A DNA stretch of 5,915 nucleotides from an uncultured Collinsella sp. Lineage in GTDB: Bacteria > Actinomycetota > Coriobacteriia > Coriobacteriales > Coriobacteriaceae. The notes beneath the pieces are model-generated. The model did not search any database. It saw nothing but the letters and a program-made list of their open reading frames with translations, and was not told the DNA's origin. This document shows, in pieces, positions 1-5,639 of this stretch. The DNA lies in assembly GCA_900547805.1 (NCBI GenBank), contig URIE01000104.1, positions 1 through 5,915 on the forward strand, read 5' to 3'. The stretch's first letter is position 1. Each line of letters opens with the position of its first letter. The position numbers and the translations under genes are program-made.

Positions 1-684
1 AGAGACAGGGTTGCTCGCGGCTTCAAAGATGGGGTTGAGGTAGATTGCCGTAAAGCCCAGCTCGGCGATGCGAGGCAGGTCATTTTGGATACCCTTGAGC
101 GAACCGCCGTAAAAATCCCAGGTCTTGATGGAGCCGTCTTCGGCACGCTCGTACTCGGGCGGTTCGTTCCAGTCCTCGACCATGCGGCGCTGGATTCCGT
201 TGCGCGGCTTTTCGACCTGAGCCAGCGTGCGCTCGCGCCAGTGCTCGTCGCGGGCGTAGCGATCAGGGAAGATCTGGTAGACCATACCGCGCTCGTACCA
301 AGTGGGACGGTTCTCGCGGTGCTTGTAGACGGTAATCTGGAAGGACGGAACCTCGGCGTAGCCGTAGGTCACACCCTCGCCGCCAGTGCGGCCCTGCGGC
401 GCGCCCAAGCGAACCTCGGGCTGGCCCTCGATATTGCATATAAAGCTGTACCACACAAGACACGGTTCGGTGCATTTGAGCTCGCCGGTAAAAATGCCAT
501 CGCCCTCGTGCTCCATCGGAATCAGGGTCTCGCCGACGCCATCGACCCAGGTGCGCAGGGTGAGCGTTGCCTGGTTGGGATCGGCGTCCTCCAAAATCAC
601 CGAGAGTGCAACGGAAGTTCCAGTGGTCACAGCGCCAAAGGGGTTGCGAAACTGCGGCAGGCGGCTGTTGTGAATCAATCTCAT
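1..684 (-). CDS. GH13 glycoside hydrolase (neopullulanase / maltogenic amylase-like), N-terminal part
   Basis: This is the first 228 codons of an alpha-amylase-superfamily enzyme; the gene continues past the left window edge. Residues 1-125 form a beta-rich N-terminal domain like those that precede the catalytic barrel in neopullulanase, cyclomaltodextrinase and related cytoplasmic GH13 enzymes. The barrel starts near residue 128 with MVYQIFPDRY (134-143). It continues with WDFYGGSLKGI (from 189), matching the FYGGDLxGI signature, and a LxPIF-type strand (LNPIF, near 217-221). The catalytic Asp/Glu/Asp lie outside the window. There is no signal peptide, so it probably acts in the cytoplasm on maltodextrins or glycogen breakdown products. 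The ATG at 684 is the only good start: the frame is closed by a TGA about 36 nt upstream and the protein begins naturally at MRLIHNSRLPQFRNPFGAV. The ribosome binding site is weak (only GGA). Exact substrate specificity cannot be told from this half. Confidence 0.85.
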   Translation of the reverse strand, partial: MRLIHNSRLPQFRNPFGAVTTGTSVALSVILEDADPNQATLTLRTWVDGVGETLIPMEHEGDGIFTGELKCTEPCLVWYSFICNIEGQPEVRLGAPQGRTGGEGVTYGYAEVPSFQITVYKHRENRPTWYERGMVYQIFPDRYARDEHWRERTLAQVEKPRNGIQRRMVEDWNEPPEYERAEDGSIKTWDFYGGSLKGIQNDLPRIAELGFTAIYLNPIFEAASNPVS

Positions 685-745
685 AGTACGGTCCAGTTCT
701 ATACATTCATGGCCAACGGGTCATGGACTTAACGCACAGTTCTTA

Positions 746-772
746 AGTATATCGTTGTGCTTTAGTTGTCTA
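746..772 (-). promoter_or_regulatory. Candidate sigma70-type promoter for the GH13 gene
   Basis: On the minus strand, TAGACA (772-767; 5 of 6 matches to TTGACA) is followed after 15 bp by TATACT (751-746; 5 of 6 matches to TATAAT). Transcription would begin near 739, giving a leader of about 55 nt before the ATG at 684. The spacer is shorter than the usual 16-18 bp. A small inverted repeat, TTTAG-ttgt-CTAAA (761-774), overlaps the -35 box and could be an operator. It sits in AT-richer sequence than the genes around it. This is inferred from sequence alone. Confidence 0.45.
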
Positions 773-776
773 AACC

Positions 777-805
777 ACAGCCGTTCACTATCGGCGAACG
801 GTTGT
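777..805. promoter_or_regulatory. Dyad upstream of the GH13 promoter (operator or weak terminator stem)
   Basis: ACAGCCGTTC (777-786) faces GAACGGTTGT (796-805) across a 9-base centre. The pairing is perfect except for one G/T position, with a perfect CCGTTC/GAACGG core. It ends 4 bp upstream of the candidate -35 box of the GH13 gene, which fits a binding site for a sugar-responsive regulator. Read as RNA from the minus strand it could also form a stem, but no U-run follows. The role is unknown. Confidence 0.4.
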
Positions 806-835
806 CCTAGAAAATCGTTTTACCAAATCTATAGA

Positions 836-870
836 ACAGGGGGGCGTCGCGGTTAACGACACCCCCCTGT
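836..870 (-). terminator. Probable terminator after glgA
   Basis: The stem ACAGGGGGG (836-844) pairs perfectly with CCCCCCTGT (862-870). After one mismatch it continues as GTCG (846-849) with CGAC (857-860) around a 7-base loop. It starts about 31 nt after the glgA stop codon in the direction of transcription. The following RNA (UCUAUAGAUUU) is moderately U-rich but not a clean U-run. The strong GC stem and its position between glgA and a gene with its own candidate promoter support intrinsic termination. Confidence 0.6.
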
Positions 871-901
871 ATGGTGATGTTTGGGTTTTGGATCGTCCGG
901 A

Positions 902-3163
902 TTAGCGACGCTTGCGGGTGGCGGTTGCCTTGCGGACGGACGTCTTCTTGGACGGGGCCTTTTCCTCGGCCGGAGCGGCGGGGGAGACCGGAGTCACCTT
1001 GGCGGGCTCGGGCTTTGCCTCAACCTTGGCCTCGGCCTTCGGGGCGGCCTTGACCTCGGGCTTGGCTTCTGCCTTGAGGGCAGCGGCCTTGGTCGTGGTC
1101 TTCTTGGCCGTCGTCGTGGCGCTCTTGCGCGTGGTGGTCTTGGCAGCGGGCTTGGGCTCGGCGCCTGTCTCCTCAACCTTGGCAGTCGGCTTTGCAGCGG
1201 CCTTGGGGGCTGCCTTCGTTGCAGCGGCCTTGGTGGTCGTTGTCTTCGAAGCCGTGGTCTTCTTGACAGCGGTGGTCTTAGCGGCAGTCGTCTTCTTGGC
1301 TGCGGTCTTAGCCGGAGCCTTGGCGGCCGGCTTGGCCTCGGTTGCAGGAGGCTCAGCCGTGGCCTCGGCCTTTACCTCGGGAGCGACCTCGGCCACGGTG
1401 GCTTTCTTAGCGGCAGCGGTCGTGCGCTTGCGCGTGGTCGTAGCCTTGGCAGCGGTCGTCTTGGTAGCAGCAGCCTTGATCGTCGAAGCGGTCTTGGTGG
1501 CAGCCTTCGTAGTAGTAGCCTTCTTGGCCGTCGACTTACGAGTCGTGGTCTTCTTGGCGGCAGGCTTCGCAGCCGGCTTGGCCTCGGGTTCGGGAGCAGC
1601 CTCTGCCTTGGGCTCAGCCTCGGCCTCAGCTTCAACCGGCTTCTCCTCAACCTTGGGCTCCTCAACGGCAGCAACCTCAACCGCCGCCGGCCTCTCGATC
1701 TTCGGATGCATAAAGAAGTACAGGTCCAGATACTTATCGGCCGAGCGCGTCCAGCTAAAGTCCTGGCTCATAGCCTGCGTGACCAGCTGGTTCCAGGCCT
1801 CGCGGTTGTCCCAGAACAGGCGCGCCGCGCGAAACACCGCATCGCCCATCTCGTCGCCGTTAAAGTTAGCAAACGAGAAGCCCGTGCCCTCGCCGGTAAA
1901 CTCGTTATACGGGATCACGGTGTCCTTCAGACCACCGGTCTCGCGAACAATCGGCAGGGTGCCGTAGCGCATGGCGATGATCTGCGACAAGCCGCAGGGC
2001 TCAAATTTCGAAGGCATCAGGAACATATCGGCGGCGGCGTACATGCGCTGCGACAGCGCAGGATCGAACTCGATGCGCGCGGCCATGGTGCCGGGGTACT
2101 TGTCCTGGAAGTAGCGCAGGCCGTCCTCGTAGTCGCGGTCGCCGGTGCCCAGCACCGCTACCTGCACGCCGCCGGACAGGATGCGGTCGAGCGCGTACAT
2201 GACCAGGTCCATGCCCTTCTGGCGCGTCAGGCGCGTGACCATCACCATCAGCGGACGGTCATCGCGAACCTCGAGCCCCAGCTCTTCCTGCAGCTTGGCC
2301 TTGCACACGGCCTTGCCGGAACGGTCGTCAACCGTGTAGTTGGCGGCAATGCGCTTGTCGGTTGCCGGGTTAAAGGCCGCCACGTCAATGCCGTTGAGGA
2401 TGCCCTGCAGCGCGTAGGAACGCTCGCGCAGCACGCCGTCCAGGCCCTCGCCAAACTCGGGCGTCTGGATCTCGCCCGCATAGGTGGGGCTCACCGTGGT
2501 AATAGCGTCGGCATAGCGCAGCGCGCCCAGCATGTAGTTGATGCTGCAGGCGTCGCAGCGCAGCTGCGTAGCTGCCGCCGGAATATGCGCCACACCCAGG
2601 ATGTCCTCCATCACGGTGTCGCTAAACTGGCCCTGGAACGCCACGTTGTGGATCGAGAACACGGTCTTGACGCGGTCGTACAGCGGCAGGCCCTGGTAGA
2701 ACTCGCGCAAGAACACGGGCGCCAGCGCCGTCTGCCAGTCGTTGCAGTGCAGGATGTCGCACTCAAAACCCTCGGGCAGGTGCTGCAGGCTCTCGGTGAT
2801 GGCCTTGGAGAAGAACGCAAAGCGCTCGCCGTCGTCAAAGAAGCCGTACGGATAGTCGCGCGCAAAGTAGCGCTCGTTGTCGATAAACATATAGGTGACG
2901 CCGTCGTGCTCGAGCTTCTCCAGCCCGCAATACTCGTTGCGCCAGCCCAGGCTCACGTAAAAGTCGGCAAAGTGCTCCATCTGCGCCTTGCACTCGTCCT
3001 TGATGGTTGCGTACTTGGGCACCATTACGATGACTTCGGCGCCGGCGCGCACGAGCGCCGAGGGCAGCGAGCCTGCCACGTCGCCCAGGCCACCGGTCTT
3101 AACAAACGGTGCGCACTCGGCCGAGGCAAACACGATCTGCATCTTTTTGCTGGTTTCTGCCAT
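902..3163 (-). CDS. glgA: Glycogen synthase (GT5) with a long histone H1-like C-terminal tail
   Basis: This cytoplasmic synthase transfers glucose from ADP-glucose to the non-reducing end of alpha-1,4-glucan. It has 753 residues, whereas the family is normally about 470-500. The N-terminal Rossmann domain carries the sugar-nucleotide loop KTGGLGDV (22-29), HCNDW (139-143) and IHNVAFQGQF. The C-terminal Rossmann domain carries RLTRQKG (311-317, with Arg311 and Lys316) and FEPCGLSQ with the catalytic-site Glu388, followed by YGTLPIVRETGGL. The catalytic part ends near residue 485 (YFFMHPKIERP). The remainder is a low-complexity Lys/Ala/Thr/Pro/Glu tail, described separately. I chose the ATG at 3163 because GGGAGA lies 5 nt upstream. 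An in-frame ATG at 3175 overlaps that Shine-Dalgarno and would add only four residues. It follows glgD by 90 bp, with a hairpin in between. The function of the catalytic part is secure; the role of the tail is unknown. Confidence 0.95.
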   Translation of the reverse strand: MAETSKKMQIVFASAECAPFVKTGGLGDVAGSLPSALVRAGAEVIVMVPKYATIKDECKAQMEHFADFYVSLGWRNEYCGLEKLEHDGVTYMFIDNERYFARDYPYGFFDDGERFAFFSKAITESLQHLPEGFECDILHCNDWQTALAPVFLREFYQGLPLYDRVKTVFSIHNVAFQGQFSDTVMEDILGVAHIPAAATQLRCDACSINYMLGALRYADAITTVSPTYAGEIQTPEFGEGLDGVLRERSYALQGILNGIDVAAFNPATDKRIAANYTVDDRSGKAVCKAKLQEELGLEVRDDRPLMVMVTRLTRQKGMDLVMYALDRILSGGVQVAVLGTGDRDYEDGLRYFQDKYPGTMAARIEFDPALSQRMYAAADMFLMPSKFEPCGLSQIIAMRYGTLPIVRETGGLKDTVIPYNEFTGEGTGFSFANFNGDEMGDAVFRAARLFWDNREAWNQLVTQAMSQDFSWTRSADKYLDLYFFMHPKIERPAAVEVAAVEEPKVEEKPVEAEAEAEPKAEAAPEPEAKPAAKPAAKKTTTRKSTAKKATTTKAATKTASTIKAAATKTTAAKATTTRKRTTAAAKKATVAEVAPEVKAEATAEPPATEAKPAAKAPAKTAAKKTTAAKTTAVKKTTASKTTTTKAAATKAAPKAAAKPTAKVEETGAEPKPAAKTTTRKSATTTAKKTTTKAAALKAEAKPEVKAAPKAEAKVEAKPEPAKVTPVSPAAPAEEKAPSKKTSVRKATATRKRR
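905..1684 (-). other. GlgA tail: low-complexity, alternating acidic and basic blocks
   Basis: Residues 494-753 of GlgA are made almost wholly of Ala, Lys, Thr, Glu and Pro, with no predicted fold and almost no aromatic residues. The charge alternates. An acidic block (494-528, with EAEAEAEPKAEA) is followed by basic (529-590, with PAAKKTTTRKSTAKK), acidic (591-610), basic (611-662, with KTAAKKTTAAK), short acidic (663-670), basic (671-697), mixed (698-735) and a strongly basic end (736-753, ending TRKRR). The motif PAAK(K)TTTRKS occurs twice, at 534-544 and 672-681. Composition and AKKTT/RKS/RKAT repeats resemble the basic tails of eukaryotic H1, Chlamydia Hc1, Bordetella BpH1 and mycobacterial HupB. 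Codons vary among the repeats, and the frame is open to a normal stop, so this looks like real, maintained coding sequence. Confidence 0.9.
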
Positions 3164-3167
3164 ATTG

Positions 3168-3173
3168 TCTCCC
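3168..3173 (-). promoter_or_regulatory. glgA ribosome binding site
   Basis: GGGAGA on the minus strand lies 5 nt before the ATG at 3163. It overlaps another in-frame ATG at 3175, which it effectively rules out as the main start. Confidence 0.8.
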
Positions 3174-3186
3174 ATGTTGCAATTCG

Positions 3187-3222
3187 AGAATAGCCGCCAG
3201 GCGCTAACCGGGCGGCTATTCT
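3187..3222 (-). promoter_or_regulatory. Perfect 12-bp hairpin in the glgD-glgA spacer
   Basis: AGAATAGCCGCC (3187-3198) and GGCGGCTATTCT (3211-3222) are exact inverted repeats around a 12-base loop. They lie 31 nt after the glgD stop and 23 nt before the glgA start. No U-run follows the stem, although its own 3' arm ends UAUUCU. It may be a partial terminator, an mRNA-stability or processing element, or a protein-binding dyad. It could set GlgA output apart from that of GlgC and GlgD. Confidence 0.6.
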
Positions 3223-3253
3223 ACATGTTACGAGCGATGTTGCGGTGCCAACG

Positions 3254-4381
3254 TTAACGTACGATGGTGGTGTCAGAAGTTAACGGAGCCTTGCCCAGCA
3301 CCAGGATGTTCTCGGGCGTGCCGCGAAGCTCGGTGTTGGTGGGGACCACGTTGTTCTTGTCCAGGATGGCGTTCTCAACGCGTGCGCCGCTCTTGATGAT
3401 GCAGCTCTGGTTGATGATCGAGTTGGTCACCGAAGCTCCTTCCTCGACCACGACGCCGCGTGACAGGATTGAGTTGCGCACGGTGCCCTTGATGATGCAG
3501 CCGGCCGAGATGATCGAGTTGCACGCGTGGCTGCCGGTCGCATAGCGCGAAGGCGGCACGTCGTGGGCCTTGGTCAGGATCGGGCGCTCGGGGTCAAAGA
3601 GCTGGTCGGCGACGGTCTGGTCGAGCAGGTCCATGCTGCGGCGATACAGCGACTTCTCGCTAAACACGCCCACGACCTCGCCCTTGTACTCGTAGCTGCA
3701 CACGTCGATGTTGCCAAAGTCGCCCTGGAGCGCCTCGAGCAGGTCCAGATAGTCGGCGGCCTGGTAGTGGTCGATGATCTCGAGCAGCGTCTCGCGGTTG
3801 ACGATGCAGCAGTCCATGGACGCGTTGTCGCCGTACACGACGCCGGCGCTCACGCCCGTCAGGCGGCCGTTCTCGCCGATCTCGAGCTTGGTCTCGTCCT
3901 CAACGTTGCGCGTGGCCTTGCAGTACACCACGGTCATCTGGGCGCCAGAGTTCTCGTGCGCCTCGATGATGGTGTTGAGGTCCATGTTAAAGATGATGTT
4001 GGTGCCCATCATCACAACATAGGGCTTCTGCGAGCGCTGGAACAGTGTCTTGTTGGAGATGATGTCGCGCAGCAGGAAGCGCATGCCGCCCTTGGTGGTG
4101 CCATACGCGTTGCCGGGGACCATGAACAGGCCGCCCTTCTTGCGGTCCAGGCCCCAGTCCTTGCCCGAGCCCACGTGGTCGATCAGCGAGCGGTAGTTGC
4201 CCGGCATGACGACGCCGACGGTCTTGATGCCGGCATTCATCATGTTGGACAGCGGAAAGTCGATCAGGCGGTAGCGGCCCAAAAACGGAACGGACGCGAT
4301 GGGGCGGTCCTTGAGCAGCACGCTGCCGTAGGTCGAAGAGTAGTTAGCGGTGATATAACCGATGGCCTTGCGATTGATCAT
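3254..4381 (-). CDS. glgD: GlgD, non-catalytic subunit of ADP-glucose pyrophosphorylase
   Basis: This 375-residue protein is a paralogue of GlgC that lacks the active site. Known GlgD proteins pair with GlgC and alter its activity. The nucleotidyltransferase fold is recognisable (FLGRYRLIDFPLSN, then GIKTVGVVMPGNYRSLIDHVG). The N-terminal GGxGxRL phosphate loop is replaced by a sequence around ITANYSSTYGSVL. The GlgC motif SGDH becomes GTNI (126-129), so the catalytic Asp128 of GlgC is Asn128 here. The FxEKP glucose-1-phosphate motif is absent. The C-terminus (about 285-360) is a left-handed beta-helix of hexapeptide-like turns (GCIIKGTVRNSILSRGVVVE). The ATG at 4381 lies 4 nt after the glgC stop and 9 nt after AAGGGGG. 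A longer frame reaching 4420 would overlap glgC and adds no conserved residues. The close spacing suggests translational coupling. Confidence 0.93.
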   Translation of the reverse strand: MINRKAIGYITANYSSTYGSVLLKDRPIASVPFLGRYRLIDFPLSNMMNAGIKTVGVVMPGNYRSLIDHVGSGKDWGLDRKKGGLFMVPGNAYGTTKGGMRFLLRDIISNKTLFQRSQKPYVVMMGTNIIFNMDLNTIIEAHENSGAQMTVVYCKATRNVEDETKLEIGENGRLTGVSAGVVYGDNASMDCCIVNRETLLEIIDHYQAADYLDLLEALQGDFGNIDVCSYEYKGEVVGVFSEKSLYRRSMDLLDQTVADQLFDPERPILTKAHDVPPSRYATGSHACNSIISAGCIIKGTVRNSILSRGVVVEEGASVTNSIINQSCIIKSGARVENAILDKNNVVPTNTELRGTPENILVLGKAPLTSDTTIVR

Positions 4382-4385
4382 CGGA

Positions 4386-5534
4386 TCATTCCCCCTTCCC
4401 GATAACGACGTCATTTCCAACGACGGCCGTATCCTTGGTGGTATCGACAGAGCCGAGCTTCACGCCCTCTTCGACCGTGGAGTTCTCGCCCAAAATAGCG
4501 CGGCAGATGTGCGCGCCGCTCTTAACGTGCGCACCCGGCAGCAGCACGGAGTCCTCGACCACGGCGCGCTCCTCGATGATGACATCGGTCGAAAGGATCG
4601 AGTGGCGAGCGGTGCCGTAGATCTTGCAGCCGTTGGAGACCAGGCAGTCGTCCAGGCGACCGTCCGGGCCAATGTAGTGCGGCGGACGCGTGGTGATGTT
4701 GGACATGATGGGGAAGTTCTTGTCGAACAGATCGAACTCGGGGTTGTTGCCCAGCAGGTCCATCGAGGTCTCGTGGAAGCTGGCGATGGTGCCGACGTCC
4801 TTCCAAAAGCCGTGGAACTCGTAGCTGTACAGGCGCTTGTCCTCGCCGAGCAGCTTGGGGATGATGTCCTTGCCAAAGTCATGACTCGAGCGCTGGTCCA
4901 AGGCGTCCTCCTCGAGGGCCTCGATCAGCACGTCGGCCGAGAAGATGTAGATGCCCATGGACGCCAGGTTCGAATCGGGCTTCTCGGGCTTCTCGGTAAA
5001 CTTGGTGATGCGGCCGTCCTCGGGGTCGGTGGTCAGGATGCCAAAGCGGCTGGCCTCCTCCCACGGCACGGGCATAACGCTCACCGTAAGGTCGGCGTTG
5101 TTCTCAATGTGCGTCTTGAGCATCTTGCGGTAGTCCATGCGATACAGGTGGTCGCCGGAAAGAATCAGGACGTACTTGGGGTCGTTGGCCTTAATGTAGT
5201 CGAGGTTCTGCGTAATGGCGTCGGCCGTGCCCGCATACCAGGCGCCGCCGGTCTGCGTCTCGTACGGCGGCAGGATCGACACGCCGCCGTCGCGGCTGTC
5301 CAGGTCCCACGCCTCGCCGGAGCCCACGTAGGCATGCAGCAGGTAGGGACGGTACTGCGTCAGAACGCCCACCGTGTCGATGCCCGAGTTGGAGCAGTTG
5401 GACAGCGAAAAGTCGATAATGCGGAACTTGCCACCAAAGCTAACCGCCGGCTTAGCGATCTTTTGGGTGAGTGCCCCCAATCGGCTGCCCTGTCCTCCTG
5501 CGAGGAGCATCGCGATGCATTCTTTCTTACTCAT
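4386..5534 (-). CDS. glgC: Glucose-1-phosphate adenylyltransferase (ADP-glucose pyrophosphorylase), catalytic subunit
   Basis: GlgC makes ADP-glucose and pyrophosphate from ATP and glucose-1-phosphate, the committed step of bacterial glycogen synthesis. The protein has 382 residues, normal for the short Firmicutes-type enzyme. Key motifs are intact: the nucleotide loop GGQGSRLG (13-20), KIAKPAVSFGGKFRIIDF (25-42), SGDHLYRMDY (126-135) with catalytic Asp128, and FTEKP with glucose-1-phosphate-binding Lys182, followed by SNLASMGIYIF. The C-terminal beta-helix (about residues 295-370) contains CKIYGTARHSILSTDVIIEE. The long N-terminal extension and many allosteric residues of the enterobacterial enzyme are not present, so regulation probably runs through GlgD. 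The ATG at 5534 has AAGGAG 6 nt upstream. It lies 105 bp after glgP and 4 nt before glgD. Confidence 0.96.
   Translation of the reverse strand: MSKKECIAMLLAGGQGSRLGALTQKIAKPAVSFGGKFRIIDFSLSNCSNSGIDTVGVLTQYRPYLLHAYVGSGEAWDLDSRDGGVSILPPYETQTGGAWYAGTADAITQNLDYIKANDPKYVLILSGDHLYRMDYRKMLKTHIENNADLTVSVMPVPWEEASRFGILTTDPEDGRITKFTEKPEKPDSNLASMGIYIFSADVLIEALEEDALDQRSSHDFGKDIIPKLLGEDKRLYSYEFHGFWKDVGTIASFHETSMDLLGNNPEFDLFDKNFPIMSNITTRPPHYIGPDGRLDDCLVSNGCKIYGTARHSILSTDVIIEERAVVEDSVLLPGAHVKSGAHICRAILGENSTVEEGVKLGSVDTTKDTAVVGNDVVIGKGE
4391..4397 (-). promoter_or_regulatory. glgD ribosome binding site inside the glgC end
   Basis: AAGGGGG on the minus strand lies 9 nt before the ATG at 4381 and within the final codons of glgC. 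This fixes the glgD start and implies that ribosomes finishing glgC can reinitiate on glgD. Confidence 0.7.
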
Positions 5535-5558
5535 CGATTTCTCCTTCTGTCATCGATG
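5532..5558 (-). promoter_or_regulatory. glgC ribosome binding site and start-codon hairpin
   Basis: The Shine-Dalgarno AAGGAG (5546-5541) lies 6 nt before the glgC ATG. In the transcript, CAUCGAU (5558-5552) is exactly complementary to AUCGAUG (5538-5532). This gives a 7-bp stem with a 13-nt loop that holds the whole Shine-Dalgarno, while the AUG forms the last three bases of the stem. The ribosome binding site is firm. A regulatory role for the fold is inference. Confidence 0.55.
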
Positions 5559-5574
5559 TTTCTAAACCCATTAG

Positions 5575-5605
5575 CGACGGGCGCGGCGCTCGGTCGCGCC
5601 CGTCG
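5575..5605 (-). terminator. Perfect 11-bp GC-rich hairpin between glgP and glgC
   Basis: CGACGGGCGCG (5575-5585) and CGCGCCCGTCG (5595-5605) are exact inverted repeats around a 9-base loop. The hairpin starts 34 nt after the glgP stop. The RNA that follows (CUAAUGGGUUUAG) has no U-run, so this is either a leaky terminator that attenuates transcription into glgC or a 3'-end stabiliser for glgP mRNA. No convincing promoter is visible between it and glgC, which favours read-through. Confidence 0.5.
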
Positions 5606-5639
5606 AGTAATGCCGTGCTGGCAAAGGGAGCTCGCGCGC

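Noticed and set aside
263..706. A 147-codon minus-strand frame overlapping the GH13 start
   Set aside because: It is out of frame with the clear GH13 protein, and its Arg/Pro-rich product is typical of a shifted frame in GC-rich DNA.
905..1684. The glgA tail as a separate histone-like gene fused by an error
   Set aside because: No start codon with a ribosome binding site precedes the tail, the frame is continuous with the synthase, and the acidic segment grades smoothly from the catalytic end. A fused or extended tail fits better.
912..1967. A 351-codon plus-strand frame rich in Ala and Val that looks like membrane segments
   Set aside because: The hydrophobic runs are the complement of the glgA tail codons, which are rich in Lys, Thr and Ala. 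No ribosome binding site or family match is seen.
881..3193. A 770-codon open frame on the plus strand, opposite glgA
   Set aside because: It mirrors glgA, whose codon bias leaves the antisense frame free of stops. Its Gly/Leu/Ser/Arg-rich product is the mirror of the Lys/Ala/Thr tail codons, with no recognisable domain.
3164..3253. Possible promoter before glgA (TTGGCA and TAGAAT)
   Set aside because: The two boxes are 22 bp apart, too far for a normal sigma70 promoter, and the -10 candidate overlaps the hairpin arm.
3527..4405. A 292-codon plus-strand frame opposite glgD
   Set aside because: It is an antisense shadow of a well-supported gene and has no recognisable motifs.
5535..5639. Possible promoter before glgC (TTGCCA)
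   Set aside because: No acceptable -10 box lies at a proper distance; the place where it should be is GC-rich hairpin sequence.
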